64,000 nucleotides of DNA from Lachnospiraceae bacterium (GCA_017461725.1 JAFTXG010000031.1:186001-250000), one strand, 5' to 3'. Shown: positions 9,060 to 17,487, numbered from the stretch's first letter. The notes: generated by a model from the sequence alone, not told the origin. Numbers and translations are program-made.

Positions 9060-9322
9060 GGAAATCACTCCCGCCGCAGAGGCAGGGGGTAAAATCATTT
9101 CACTACAGACACGTTGATTTTGTTAATAGCGATATCTGCGGCGTGTCGTGATTTCGGCCGCAGAAAAACGCGGCCGCGAAGACACCTCCAGTGCCTGGTG
9201 GATTCACAGACGGTAACGTAGAAAGATGGAGTGCACCATGATTGGCACTGCGAAGATAGTTGGGTAAAAACGCAAGACTTGAGTAGCGAATAAAAGCAGT
9301 AAGGATAAAGTGAGTAAAAGCG

Positions 9323-10294
9323 GTGAGTGAGATAAAAATTGGTAATGTAACCATCCCGGATAATATTTTCCTGGCCCCCATGGCGGGCGTGACGGATCTG
9401 CCTTTCCGCATTTTGTGTCACGAGCAGGGCTGTGCCATGGCCTACACGGAGATGGTCAGCGCGAAAGCAATTTATTACGGAAATAAAGGGACCGATGCGC
9501 TGTTGAAAACGGATGGGCGCGAAGGCCTTCTGGCAGTGCAGATTTTTGGCTCCGAGCCGGAGCTGATGGCGGATATGGCGCTGCGACTGGAGGACGGGCC
9601 CTTTGTGTTGATCGATATCAATATGGGCTGTCCGGTGCCGAAGGTGGTCAACAACCGTGAGGGCTCCGCTCTGATGAGGGATCCCAAGCTGGCGGGACAG
9701 ATCGTGCGCGCTATGGTGGATAAGCTTCACAAGCCGGTGACGGTAAAGATACGAAAGGGCTTTGGCGCTGATGAGGAGACCGCGCCCGAGCTGGCAAAGA
9801 TATTGGAGGATAATGGCGCTGCGGCGATTGCCGTTCACGGCAGAACCAGAGAGCAGTTCTACAGCGGCAAGGCCGATTGGCGGACCATCGCGAAGGTGAA
9901 GCGGGCGGTGTCGATCCCGGTCATCGGCAACGGTGATATCATGTGCGGTGCTGACGGTGTGCGGATGTTTGAGGAGACCGGCTGCGACGGTATCATGGTG
10001 GCCAGAGGGGCCCAGGGAAATCCCTGGCTGTTCCGCGATCTGAAAATCTACGAGGAGACAGGCAAGCTTCCGAAGAGACCTGAATGGCCGGAGATCCGTG
10101 AGATGATCCTGCGCCACGCACAGCTTCTGATCGAGGAGAAGGGCGAATACATTGCCATGCGGGAGATGCGCAAGCATATTGGCTGGTATACTGCGGGACT
10201 TCCCGGCTCTGCCGCATTCCGCGGACGGGTCAATGAGATCGAGGGGCTGGAGCAGCTGGAGGAAGTATTGGAACGCTACGGAATATCGATTTAA
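9323..10294 (+). CDS. dusB: tRNA-dihydrouridine synthase
   Basis: A 323-residue FMN-dependent Dus enzyme that reduces uridines in the tRNA D-loop using NADPH. The TIM-barrel start LAPMAGVTDLPFR (about 17-29) binds FMN. NMGCPVPKV (100-108) contains the catalytic cysteine C103. VHGRTREQFYSG and GNGDI lie in later barrel strands, and a C-terminal helical tRNA-binding domain follows. Length and motifs fit the DusB group. The start is a GTG, with only a weak ribosome binding site. The 263 bases before it hold no gene, only an imperfect GC-rich hairpin near 9153-9180. Confidence 0.92.
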   Translation: MSEIKIGNVTIPDNIFLAPMAGVTDLPFRILCHEQGCAMAYTEMVSAKAIYYGNKGTDALLKTDGREGLLAVQIFGSEPELMADMALRLEDGPFVLIDINMGCPVPKVVNNREGSALMRDPKLAGQIVRAMVDKLHKPVTVKIRKGFGADEETAPELAKILEDNGAAAIAVHGRTREQFYSGKADWRTIAKVKRAVSIPVIGNGDIMCGADGVRMFEETGCDGIMVARGAQGNPWLFRDLKIYEETGKLPKRPEWPEIREMILRHAQLLIEEKGEYIAMREMRKHIGWYTAGLPGSAAFRGRVNEIEGLEQLEEVLERYGISI

Positions 10295-10353
10295 GAGTGA
10301 CAGGATTTCATGGAAAAACCTTGATTTTTATAGGAATTTCGGGGTTTCGGCAG

Positions 10354-10382
10354 TTGACAAGAAAGACACTTTGGGATAGAAT
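10354..10382 (+). promoter_or_regulatory. Sigma-A promoter of greA
   Basis: TTGACA and TAGAAT are separated by 17 bases. The roughly 90-base leader that follows contains a small GC-rich hairpin (about 10399-10421) of unknown role. Confidence 0.75.
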
Positions 10383-10480
10383 GTTATGAGCGTAATTAGC
10401 GTCGGCGTATGCCGGCGCTATACGATTGATGATTACACTTGCGTCTCACTGTGTGACGAAAGGAATTTTTGGAGGAAAAC

Positions 10481-10963
10481 ATGGCTGAAAAGAAAAATGT
10501 GTTAACCTATGCGGGCTTGAAAAAGTACGAGGAAGAGCTTTCTGATCTGAAAGTATACAGAAGAAAAGAAGTTGCACAGAAGATCAAAGAGGCGAGAGAG
10601 CAGGGTGACCTGTCTGAGAACGCTGAGTACGATGCAGCGAAGGAGGAGCAGCGTGATATCGAGCTTCGTATCGAGGAGCTGGAGAATCTGCTTCGCAACG
10701 CAGAGGTTGTAATAGAGGATGAGGTTGAGCTTGACAAGATCAGCGTAGGCTGTCTGGTTAAGGTTTATGATATCGAGTTTGACGAGGAGCTGGAGTTCCG
10801 CATCGTTGGTTCCACCGAGGCGAACAGCCTTCAGAACCGCATCTCCAACGAGTCTCCCGTGGGCAAGGCACTGCTGGGCCGTCGTGTGGGCGAGACCGTT
10901 ACCGTCGAGACTCAGGCAGGCGACATCGCATACCGTGTGCTGGATATCAACCGCGTATCCTGA
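10481..10963 (+). CDS. greA: Transcription elongation factor GreA
   Basis: A 160-residue GreA that inserts its coiled coil into the RNA polymerase secondary channel to stimulate transcript cleavage and rescue of backtracked complexes. The N-terminal coiled coil (about 1-75) carries the acidic tip within EQGDLSENAEYDAAK. The C-terminal FKBP-like domain contains the SPVGKALLGRRVGETV family motif. GGAGG precedes the ATG at 10481. An ATG four codons earlier lies before that site and is rejected. Codon use is highly biased, as expected for an abundant protein. lysS follows in the same direction. Confidence 0.97.
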   Translation: MAEKKNVLTYAGLKKYEEELSDLKVYRRKEVAQKIKEAREQGDLSENAEYDAAKEEQRDIELRIEELENLLRNAEVVIEDEVELDKISVGCLVKVYDIEFDEELEFRIVGSTEANSLQNRISNESPVGKALLGRRVGETVTVETQAGDIAYRVLDINRVS

Positions 10964-11119
10964 TGTGAGAGGATGAGCCGGATATGGCAGCGGCTGGCCG
11001 TGATAGAGGTTACAGGGACTTTCCGGGTATTGTATCACCGGATAACGATACGATTGCCGGGCGAGCTGCGATGATCCGGGAAAAGCCGTCAAATACAGAC
11101 GACAGATTGGAGAATTAAA

Positions 11120-12613
11120 GTGGCAGAGCAGAATAATAAGAACAATAATGTACAGGATCTGAACCAGCTCTTAAAGGTTCGCCGCGAGAAGCTGGCAAAT
11201 CTGCAGGCTGAGGGCAAGGATCCGTTCCAGATCACCAAGTATGATGTGACCCATCATAGCATGGATATTAAGAATAACTTCGACGAGCTGGAGGGCACCG
11301 AGGTTTCCATCGCGGGCCGTATGATGTCCAAGCGTGTCATGGGAAAGGCTTCCTTCTGCAACATTCAGGACCTTCCCGGAAACATCCAGTGCTACGTAGC
11401 TCGTGACAGCGTGGGCGAGGAGCCTTACGCTGCATTCAAGAAGATGGATATCGGCGACATCGTCGGCCTGAAGGGTAAGGTTTTCCGCACCAAGGCCGGA
11501 GAGATGAGCATTCACGCAGATGAGATCATCCTGCTGAGCAAGAGCCTTCAGATCCTTCCCGAGAAGTACCACGGTCTGACCAACACCGACCTGCGTTACC
11601 GTCAGCGCTACACTGACCTGATCATGAACGCAGACGTGAAGGAGACCTTTATCAAGCGTTCCAAGATCATCAAGGAGATCCGCAACTTCCTGGACGGACG
11701 CGACTTCATGGAGGTTGAGACCCCCATGCTGGTGTCCAACGCAGGCGGCGCGGCTGCACGTCCCTTCAACACCCATTACAATGCGCTGGACGAGGACGTT
11801 AAGCTTCGTATCTCCCTTGAGCTTTACTTAAAGCGTCTGATCGTAGGCGGCCTTGAGCGCGTTTACGAGATCGGCCGCGTATTCCGCAACGAGGGTGTTG
11901 ACACCCGTCACAACCCCGAGTTCACCCTGATGGAGCTGTACCAGGCATACACCGACTACTACGGCATGATGGAGCTGACTGAGAGCATGTTCCGCTATCT
12001 GGCAGAGAAGGTTTGCGGCACCACCACCATCACCTACGGTGAGCACGAGATCGATCTGGGCAAGCCCTTCGAGCGCCTGACCATGATCGAGGCAGTAAAG
12101 AAGTACTCCGGCGTTGACTTCGACGAGATCGCAGACACCGAGGCGGCTAAGAAGATCGCTGACGAGAAGGGCGTTCACTACGAGAAGCGCCACACCAAGG
12201 GCGATATCCTGAACCTGTTCTTCGAGGAGTTCGTTGAGGACAATCTGATCCAGCCCGTATTCATCATGGATCACCCCATCGAGATCTCCCCTCTGACCAA
12301 GAAGAAGCCCGACAAGGAAGGCTATGTGGAGCGTTTCGAGCTGTTCATCAACGGTTGGGAGATGTGTAACGCATACTCCGAGCTGAACGACCCCATCGAT
12401 CAGAGAGAGCGTTTCGCAGAGCAGGAGAAGCAGTTCGCACAGGGAAATGATGAGGCGAACCACACCGATGAGGACTTCCTGAACGCGCTGGAGATCGGTA
12501 TGCCTCCCACAGGCGGTATCGGATACGGTATCGACCGACTGGTGATGCTGTTGACCAACAGCCCGGCGATCAGAGATGTGCTGTTGTTCCCGACAATGAA
12601 GACACGAGACTGA
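11120..12613 (+). CDS. lysS: Lysyl-tRNA synthetase, class II
   Basis: A 497-residue class II enzyme charging tRNA-Lys. The N-terminal OB-fold anticodon-binding domain (about 55-165) precedes the catalytic core. Motif 2 is visible in FRNEGVDTRHNPEFTLMELY and motif 3 in GGIGYGIDRLVMLLT near the C-terminus. The start is a GTG with TTGGAG before it. No T-box leader is visible in the 156 bases after greA, so the two may be expressed together. Codon use is extremely biased, consistent with high expression. Confidence 0.97.
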   Translation: MAEQNNKNNNVQDLNQLLKVRREKLANLQAEGKDPFQITKYDVTHHSMDIKNNFDELEGTEVSIAGRMMSKRVMGKASFCNIQDLPGNIQCYVARDSVGEEPYAAFKKMDIGDIVGLKGKVFRTKAGEMSIHADEIILLSKSLQILPEKYHGLTNTDLRYRQRYTDLIMNADVKETFIKRSKIIKEIRNFLDGRDFMEVETPMLVSNAGGAAARPFNTHYNALDEDVKLRISLELYLKRLIVGGLERVYEIGRVFRNEGVDTRHNPEFTLMELYQAYTDYYGMMELTESMFRYLAEKVCGTTTITYGEHEIDLGKPFERLTMIEAVKKYSGVDFDEIADTEAAKKIADEKGVHYEKRHTKGDILNLFFEEFVEDNLIQPVFIMDHPIEISPLTKKKPDKEGYVERFELFINGWEMCNAYSELNDPIDQRERFAEQEKQFAQGNDEANHTDEDFLNALEIGMPPTGGIGYGIDRLVMLLTNSPAIRDVLLFPTMKTRD

Positions 12614-12717
12614 AAAAGCCTTATAAATCAAGGGGTTTCGGGCTCTGGGAAGCGGGTTTGACAAAAAAATGACCAAAAAAAAGTAGTCAAATGCGAGTGA
12701 ATACGCACGAGTACAGA

Positions 12718-12746
12718 TTTTTGTCAAAAGCTAAACGTGATATAAT
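12718..12746 (+). promoter_or_regulatory. Promoter-like element before the DUF6462-type genes
   Basis: A perfect TATAAT at 12741-12746 has TTTTTG 17 bases upstream. A better TTGTCA lies only 14 bases upstream. The expected start is near 12753, immediately before a strong terminator hairpin. Confidence 0.5.
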
Positions 12747-12759
12747 ATGATGCAAAATG

Positions 12760-12800
12760 AGGACATTTTCTAAAGGAATTTAGAAGGTGTCCTTTTTATT
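12760..12800 (+). terminator. Strong intrinsic terminator or attenuator
   Basis: AGGACA...TGTCCT and an inner TTCTAAA/TTTAGAA make a nearly continuous 15-bp stem capped by a GGAA tetraloop, followed by TTTTTATTTTTT. It could end the lysS transcript. Because a promoter sits just upstream of it, it could instead be an attenuator for the following genes. Confidence 0.8.
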
Positions 12801-12829
12801 TTTTGTCAAAAAGCGAAAGGAGAATTGCG

Positions 12830-13075
12830 ATGAGTCAAGGAAAAAAGGAGAAGTTTAATTATCAGGAGGCGCGCGAGAGAAGTAAAAAATTTATTCGCTA
12901 TAAAGATGGGACGGAAATATACTCAATAGGTTTGTCGAAATTTCAGGAAATAGCGAAAGAGGCCGGAGCGGTATATAAGATAAATCAGATGGTTTTAGTC
13001 AATACAGAGATACTGGATCGGTATTTGGAGAGATTCAAAATTTCAGAATACAGTGAGGAGTATGAAGATGATTAA
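12830..13075 (+). CDS. DUF6462-type small DNA-binding-like protein
   Basis: An 81-residue protein with the pattern RYKDGTEIYSIGLSKFQEIAKEAGAVYKI...LVNTEILDRYLERF, which I recognise as the excisionase-like DUF6462 family often found beside integrases in Clostridia. The fold is expected to be a winged helix, and DNA binding is inferred. AAAGGAG precedes the ATG at 12830. The end overlaps the next gene, which carries two copies of the same unit. A+T-rich codon use differs from the housekeeping genes to the left, consistent with mobile origin. Confidence 0.75.
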   Translation: MSQGKKEKFNYQEARERSKKFIRYKDGTEIYSIGLSKFQEIAKEAGAVYKINQMVLVNTEILDRYLERFKISEYSEEYEDD

Positions 13076-13517
13076 TGCAGACAGCATGACCGTAAAAGGA
13101 CATCCGCGAGACAAGCAAATTGCAAAGCGATATGTCAGAACTGAGGAAGCCAAAGCTAGTTTTGGCATGGAAGAAAGTACACTACTATTATTCGCAAATG
13201 CTGCCGGAGCATTATATCAGTTGCCGAAGATAACATTGATTTGTCAGAAAAAATTGGAGGAATATATGAAACATCTATATAAGGTTCCGGGGACGGGAAA
13301 GTATGTGAAGAAGAAACTTGTAAGAGTAGGAGAGGGGTCGGTAATGTACAGTATAGGTCGCAATCGGTTTATTGAGATGGCACGGGCTGCAGGAGCAGTA
13401 TATAAATTGCAAAGCTCCGTGTATGTGAGTCTTGAAGCATTTGATGAATACATAGAGCAGTTCAGAGAAAAGCCGGTCGAGATGAAAAAGCCCTTGTGGA
13501 AAAAAGAGGAGGTGTGA
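13068..13517 (+). CDS. Tandem DUF6462-type protein
   Basis: A 149-residue protein made of two DUF6462-like units. The first runs about residues 20-75 (RTEEAKASFGM...AGALYQLPKITLI). The second runs about 85-140 (VGEGSVMYSIGRNRFIEMARAAGAVYKL). The second copy is closer to the single-unit protein upstream. The ATG at 13068 is preferred because GAGGAG lies seven bases before it. It overlaps the upstream stop codon, so the two are translationally coupled. Normally an integrase or mobilisation gene would follow, but here a truncated BREX fragment follows. Function is inferred only. Confidence 0.7.
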   Translation: MINADSMTVKGHPRDKQIAKRYVRTEEAKASFGMEESTLLLFANAAGALYQLPKITLICQKKLEEYMKHLYKVPGTGKYVKKKLVRVGEGSVMYSIGRNRFIEMARAAGAVYKLQSSVYVSLEAFDEYIEQFREKPVEMKKPLWKKEEV

Positions 13518-13555
13518 GCAAATGGCATATTCGTACAAATCTTATTCAGATACCC

Positions 13556-14150
13556 AACTATTCCAAAGACCAGTTGGTTGTTATTATCTCTGATGCACTT
13601 CGATACGAAGTGGGTGTGACCCTCCTTGAAAAATTGCAGGCTGACGAGAAATGCACCGCAACAATGAAAACGATGGCAAGCACTTTGCCGTCTATTACGC
13701 AGTATGGTATGGCTACATTGCTTCCTCATAGAAATCTGGAATTGACCGAGGACTATTCGGTATTGGTGGACGGACAGAAAACCGATACTCTGGAACAGCG
13801 TCAGGCAATTCTCCAGAAATACAAACCTGCCAGCAGATGCGTTCAGTATGATGACATCAAGAATCTGAGTGTGGCAGATCTCCGCAGAATCTTCACTCGT
13901 CAGGATGTGGTTTATATCTATCACAACCAGATTGATGCCAGAGGTGACAAGTTGAATACGGAAAACGAAGTATTCAACGCCTGCGCCGAAGCTGTGGATG
14001 AAATCTCTGCATTGATCCGCCGCTTGACTACCAGCGCCAATTGTTCTCGTTTTATCGTAACAGCTGACCATGGTTTCCTCTATAGAAGAAACAAACTGGC
14101 TGAGAGCGATAAGATTGGTTCTGTATCCAGTGCAGCAGATGTGTTAGGTC
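13556..14150 (+). pseudogene. pglZ: Fragment of BREX-1 phosphatase gene pglZ
   Basis: About 200 codons match the alkaline-phosphatase-like core of PglZ type A, an essential component of BREX phage-defence systems. VVIISDALRYEVG contains the metal-binding Asp, SLLPHR-like and VYIYHNQIDARGDK blocks follow, and VTADHGFLYRRNKLAESDKI is the second metal site. Real PglZ proteins are about 800-900 residues, so most of the N-terminus and all of the C-terminus are missing. The 5' edge is marked by a short open frame at 13522-13593 that has an excellent ribosome binding site but stops after 23 codons. The 3' edge runs directly into brxL sequence. The exact ends are estimates. Confidence 0.85.
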
Positions 14151-14154
14151 GCCG

Positions 14155-14301
14155 TTGGACAGTGGTGCGAAAAAAGTGCTATTGCCGATTATATTGGCGG
14201 CAGATATTGGAACTGTTCCGGTGGAGTTGATAGGATGCTTTAACCTTGTATTTTACAGTAGTGCTGAGGATGCAGTGTATAAGGCGTTGGGGGTTGAATA
14301 A
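14155..14301 (+). pseudogene. brxL: C-terminal fragment of BREX Lon-like protease gene brxL
   Basis: In a different frame from the pglZ remnant, the sequence encodes LDSGAKKVLLPI, then ILAADIGTVPVELIG, ending in FYSSAEDAVYKALGVE and a stop at 14299-14301. This matches the well-conserved extreme C-terminus of BrxL (typically ...DPVDAVYKALGVE). BrxL normally lies directly downstream of pglZ in BREX-1 loci, so a single deletion would create this junction. Only about 48 codons remain and no start is present. Confidence 0.8.
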
Positions 14302-14329
14302 TTACAACCTCCTCCAAATTTGCTATCAT
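14302..14329 (+). promoter_or_regulatory. Promoter of the SOS polymerase operon
   Basis: TTACAA and TATCAT are separated by 16 bases, placed just before a LexA box that would overlap the transcription start. Confidence 0.5.
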
Positions 14330-14334
14330 TATAT

Positions 14335-14348
14335 CGAACAAATGTTCT
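14335..14348. promoter_or_regulatory. LexA (SOS) box
   Basis: CGAACAAATGTTCT contains the perfect GAAC-N4-GTTC palindrome of the Gram-positive LexA/DinR operator. It lies between the promoter and the ribosome binding site GAGGAGGTGA of the next gene, so the polymerase operon should be induced by DNA damage. Confidence 0.85.
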
Positions 14349-14360
14349 ACGAGGAGGTGA

Positions 14361-14666
14361 ATGGAATTGGAAACGAAATCCGAGACATCTGACAGCCTGT
14401 ACCCTGTCCAGATACCGATTCAGATGATGTCGATCACTGATCGGGACGGTCGATTGACACCCATCTGGTTCAAGTTTGAAACGGAGGATCATTTTATTGA
14501 GAAGATTATGATTGAGAAAACGATCTCCCGCGATGAGAGCAACAAGGTCGGTATCCGCGAAAAACGGTTTATTTGCTCTGCCATTTTTGGAGAGCAGAGG
14601 CGGCTGCTGGAAATCAGATACCGGATCGAGAGCCAGCAGTGGCGGATTTTCCAATTCCTGTCCTGA
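14361..14666 (+). CDS. Small partner protein of the Y-family polymerase
   Basis: A 101-residue soluble protein with no recognised catalytic motif. The central part reads as mixed strands (GRLTPIWFKFETEDHFIEKIMIEK). It starts at an ATG with a perfect GAGGAGGTGA site directly after the LexA box, and its stop codon overlaps the polymerase start (TGATG). Position and size resemble the YolD-type genes that accompany Y-family polymerases in Firmicutes SOS cassettes, but I do not claim sequence membership in that family. Confidence 0.75.
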   Translation: MELETKSETSDSLYPVQIPIQMMSITDRDGRLTPIWFKFETEDHFIEKIMIEKTISRDESNKVGIREKRFICSAIFGEQRRLLEIRYRIESQQWRIFQFLS

Positions 14667-15961
14667 TGGCTGATGATGTATATGTGTTTCATATCGATGC
14701 GAACAGTGCGTTTTTAAGCTGGACAGCAGCCTATCGTGTCAATGTGTTGGGAGAACAGATTGATCTGAGGACGATCCCCAGCATCGTGGGCGATGATCAG
14801 GAGAAACGGCATGGAATCGTTCTGGCGAAAAGCGTTTCGGCGAAAAAGTATGGGATTCAGACCGGCGAGGCGATCATGACGGCGAAACAGAAGTGTCCGA
14901 ACCTCGTGATCGTCCCACCGGATTACGGTCTGTATGTGACAGCCTCCAGAGCAATGATTAATATTTTGAAGAAGTACAGTGATCAGGTGATCCAGTACAG
15001 TATAGACGAGGCATGGGTGGTCTTTGAAGGGTATGAGAGTCTGTATGGGCGTGGGCAGATGGTGAAGTTTGCCTATGACCTGAAGGAAGAAATCAAGGAT
15101 CAGTTGGGGTTTACGGTCAATGTGGGAATCTCTACAAACTTTCTTCTTGCAAAGATGGCTGGGGATTTTTCTAAGCCGGACAAGGTACACACCTTGTTCC
15201 CGGAGGAGATTCCGAGGAAGATGTGGCCGTTGCCGGTGTCCGAATTGTTTTTTGTGGGTAGGGCTACAACGAAGAAACTGTTCTCATTGGGGATTAAGAC
15301 CATTGGCGAGTTGGCGAATGCGGATGAGTGGGTGATTAAGACGCATTTGAAACTGCTGGGGCAGATTATTCAGGGGTATGCCAGAGGCGAAGACCTTCAG
15401 CCCTATATGTTCACCCACGAGGCCAACAAAGGCTATGGAAACAGTCTGACCGCGCCAATGGATATTGTGACAACGGAATATGCCAAGCACCTGCTTCTTT
15501 CTCTGTGCGAGACGGTGGGAGCCAGACTGAGAGCGGATAAGGTGAAGATCAGTGTGGTGAGTGTCCATTACACGACTTTTGAGTTTTTTCATGCCGGAAA
15601 GCAGATGCAGTTATTATCACCGACCGATGTGACAGAAGAGATTTATCGGGCTGCTTGCCAGGTGTTTGATGAGCTTTGGGACAAGGCGACACCGATCAGA
15701 CAGTTGGGCGTTGGCACGTCAAAGGTTCAGACGGAGGCGGCCCATCAGTACAATCTGTTTGATCTGGAGCGGCATGATCAGTTGGAAAAACTGAATCGGA
15801 CGATTGATGATATTCGGAGCCGATACGGGGAAGACTCCATTATGAGGGCATCTTTTCTGCAAAGCAGCATCACGCATATGAGCGGCGGGTTGGACAAGGA
15901 GCGCAGATCTGGTGTGACCATAGGCATTGACGTGGAGAAAGAAAAGGTGAGAATTATCTGA
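14666..15961 (+). CDS. Y-family (DinB/UmuC-type) DNA polymerase
   Basis: A 431-residue translesion polymerase of the UmuC/DinB group. The metal-binding HIDANSAFLSW opens the palm, and YSIDEAWVVFEG carries the catalytic SxDE pair. Fingers, thumb (helix-hairpin-helix near FFVGRATTKKLFSLGIKTIG) and little-finger regions follow at normal spacing. The ATG at 14666 overlaps the upstream stop codon. A longer in-frame extension to 14573 would lie inside the upstream gene and is rejected. With the LexA box it forms a damage-inducible operon. Such cassettes are common on mobile elements, which fits the island context. Confidence 0.93.
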   Translation: MADDVYVFHIDANSAFLSWTAAYRVNVLGEQIDLRTIPSIVGDDQEKRHGIVLAKSVSAKKYGIQTGEAIMTAKQKCPNLVIVPPDYGLYVTASRAMINILKKYSDQVIQYSIDEAWVVFEGYESLYGRGQMVKFAYDLKEEIKDQLGFTVNVGISTNFLLAKMAGDFSKPDKVHTLFPEEIPRKMWPLPVSELFFVGRATTKKLFSLGIKTIGELANADEWVIKTHLKLLGQIIQGYARGEDLQPYMFTHEANKGYGNSLTAPMDIVTTEYAKHLLLSLCETVGARLRADKVKISVVSVHYTTFEFFHAGKQMQLLSPTDVTEEIYRAACQVFDELWDKATPIRQLGVGTSKVQTEAAHQYNLFDLERHDQLEKLNRTIDDIRSRYGEDSIMRASFLQSSITHMSGGLDKERRSGVTIGIDVEKEKVRII

Positions 15962-15976
15962 CGGAGGTTGTGATAG

Positions 15977-16117
15977 GTGTGCGGCAGGTTGATCCTGGAG
16001 CAGGATGAGGTGGAAGGCTGGCTGTGTGATGACAGCAGGCTGGGAACATTTTTGAAGAAAAAGCCGGGGCAGTTGAGAAAACGGATGGAGTATGAGCAGC
16101 AGAGACTTGCATTTTAA
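15977..16117 (+). CDS. 46-residue ORF in the SOS operon
   Basis: A short ORF beginning GTG TGC GGC and ending RMEYEQQRLAF, with GGAGG nine bases before the start and only 15 bases after the polymerase stop. It is charged, with no membrane segment or recognised motif. Its tight placement suggests it belongs to the polymerase operon and is real, but no function can be assigned. Confidence 0.55.
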   Translation: MCGRLILEQDEVEGWLCDDSRLGTFLKKKPGQLRKRMEYEQQRLAF

Positions 16118-16233
16118 TTTGATCTGCGGTACAATTTGATTGAAAAAAAGTGGCATATATGTCAATAAATTTCAATGATGCTTTAATTGATGAAAGCGGT
16201 CGGAGAAATATATCGGGTAATGGAGGGCTGAGT

Positions 16234-17487
16234 ATGGAAATTAAGCGTGATAAGTATCTGAACGATTTAATTGATCGAATGAATAATGGTATGATTAAAG
16301 TTGTGACGGGGATCAGAAGATGCGGAAAATCTTATCTTCTTTTTCATATCTTCAAAAATTATCTGCTTGAACAAGGTGTTTCCGAATCGCACATGATTAT
16401 GATTGAATTGGATCAGAGAAAGAACAAAAAATATCGTGATCCAGATGTAATATTGGAATACATTGAATCTTTGATTGTGGACGATGATCAGTATTATATC
16501 ATATTAGATGAGGTTCAAATGCTTCAGGAGTTTGAGGATGTCCTGAATTCATTGCTTCATATTAGAAATGCGGATGTATATGTAACGGGAAGTAACTCTA
16601 AATTTTTGTCAAAAGATGTAATTACAGAATTTCGGGGAAGGGGCGACGAGATTCATATCTATCCGCTGACCTTTAAGGAGTTTATGGAAGCCTATGATGG
16701 TGATATGTATCGCGGATGGGCAGAGTATGTTATTTATGGCGGACTTCCGCTTACGATGACAATGAAAAACGAGGAACAGAAGGTAAATTATCTGACCAAT
16801 TTGTTTAAGGAGACATATCTGAAAGATATTATTGAGAGATATAATGTCGAGAAAACACAAGAACTGGAGGATTTGATCAATATTTTGGCATCAGCCATAG
16901 GTTCGCTTACGAATCCATCGAAGATTGAAGCCACATTCAAAACGGTCATTCAGTCTGCAATCAGTTTTAACACGATTAAGCAGTATATAGAGCATCTGGA
17001 AGATGCGTTTATTATCAATAAAGCTAATCGGTATGATGTAAAAGGTAGAAAATACATCGGGACACCGTTAAAATACTATTTTGAAGATGTTGGACTTAGA
17101 AATGCAAGACTTGGATTCAGGCAGGTCGAGGAAACTCATTTGATGGAGAATATTGTGTATAATGAACTCCGAAGCAGAGGATATACGGTGGATGTAGGTG
17201 TTGTAGAAAAGCGCATCACCAATGAGGAAGGTACGGCGGAAAGGAAATACCTGGAGATTGATTTTGTTGCCAATCTCGGAAGCAAGAGGTACTATATCCA
17301 GTCTGCGTTCAGTCTGCCGACGGAAGAAAAGCGTATTCAGGAGAAAGCTTCTCTTGTGAATGTAAACGACTCTTTTAAGAAGATTATCATTGTAAAAGAT
17401 GTTGTAAATATCACCAGAGATGAGGATGGAATTACAACGATGAGCATATACGATTTCCTGCTGAAGGAGAATAGCCTGGATTTGTGA
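16234..17487 (+). CDS. AAA+ ATPase of the DUF4143 family
   Basis: A 417-residue ATPase. Walker A is GIRRCGKS (26-33) and Walker B is IILDEVQ (about 89-95), with a sensor-like VTGSNSKFLS segment after it. The C-terminal half is the DUF4143 domain, which is related to restriction-like nuclease folds and ends with EIDFVANLGSKRYYIQSA. The family is widespread in anaerobes and often repeated in genomes. Its role is not settled. The ATG at 16234 has TGGAGGG before it. An earlier in-frame ATG at 16150 has none. The A+T-rich codon use fits the island around it. Confidence 0.9.
   Translation: MEIKRDKYLNDLIDRMNNGMIKVVTGIRRCGKSYLLFHIFKNYLLEQGVSESHMIMIELDQRKNKKYRDPDVILEYIESLIVDDDQYYIILDEVQMLQEFEDVLNSLLHIRNADVYVTGSNSKFLSKDVITEFRGRGDEIHIYPLTFKEFMEAYDGDMYRGWAEYVIYGGLPLTMTMKNEEQKVNYLTNLFKETYLKDIIERYNVEKTQELEDLINILASAIGSLTNPSKIEATFKTVIQSAISFNTIKQYIEHLEDAFIINKANRYDVKGRKYIGTPLKYYFEDVGLRNARLGFRQVEETHLMENIVYNELRSRGYTVDVGVVEKRITNEEGTAERKYLEIDFVANLGSKRYYIQSAFSLPTEEKRIQEKASLVNVNDSFKKIIIVKDVVNITRDEDGITTMSIYDFLLKENSLDL

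Noticed and set aside
10964..11119. Possible T-box leader before lysS
   Set aside because: I looked for a conserved T-box core and a terminator/antiterminator pair in the 156 bases and found neither. The gap is also short for one.
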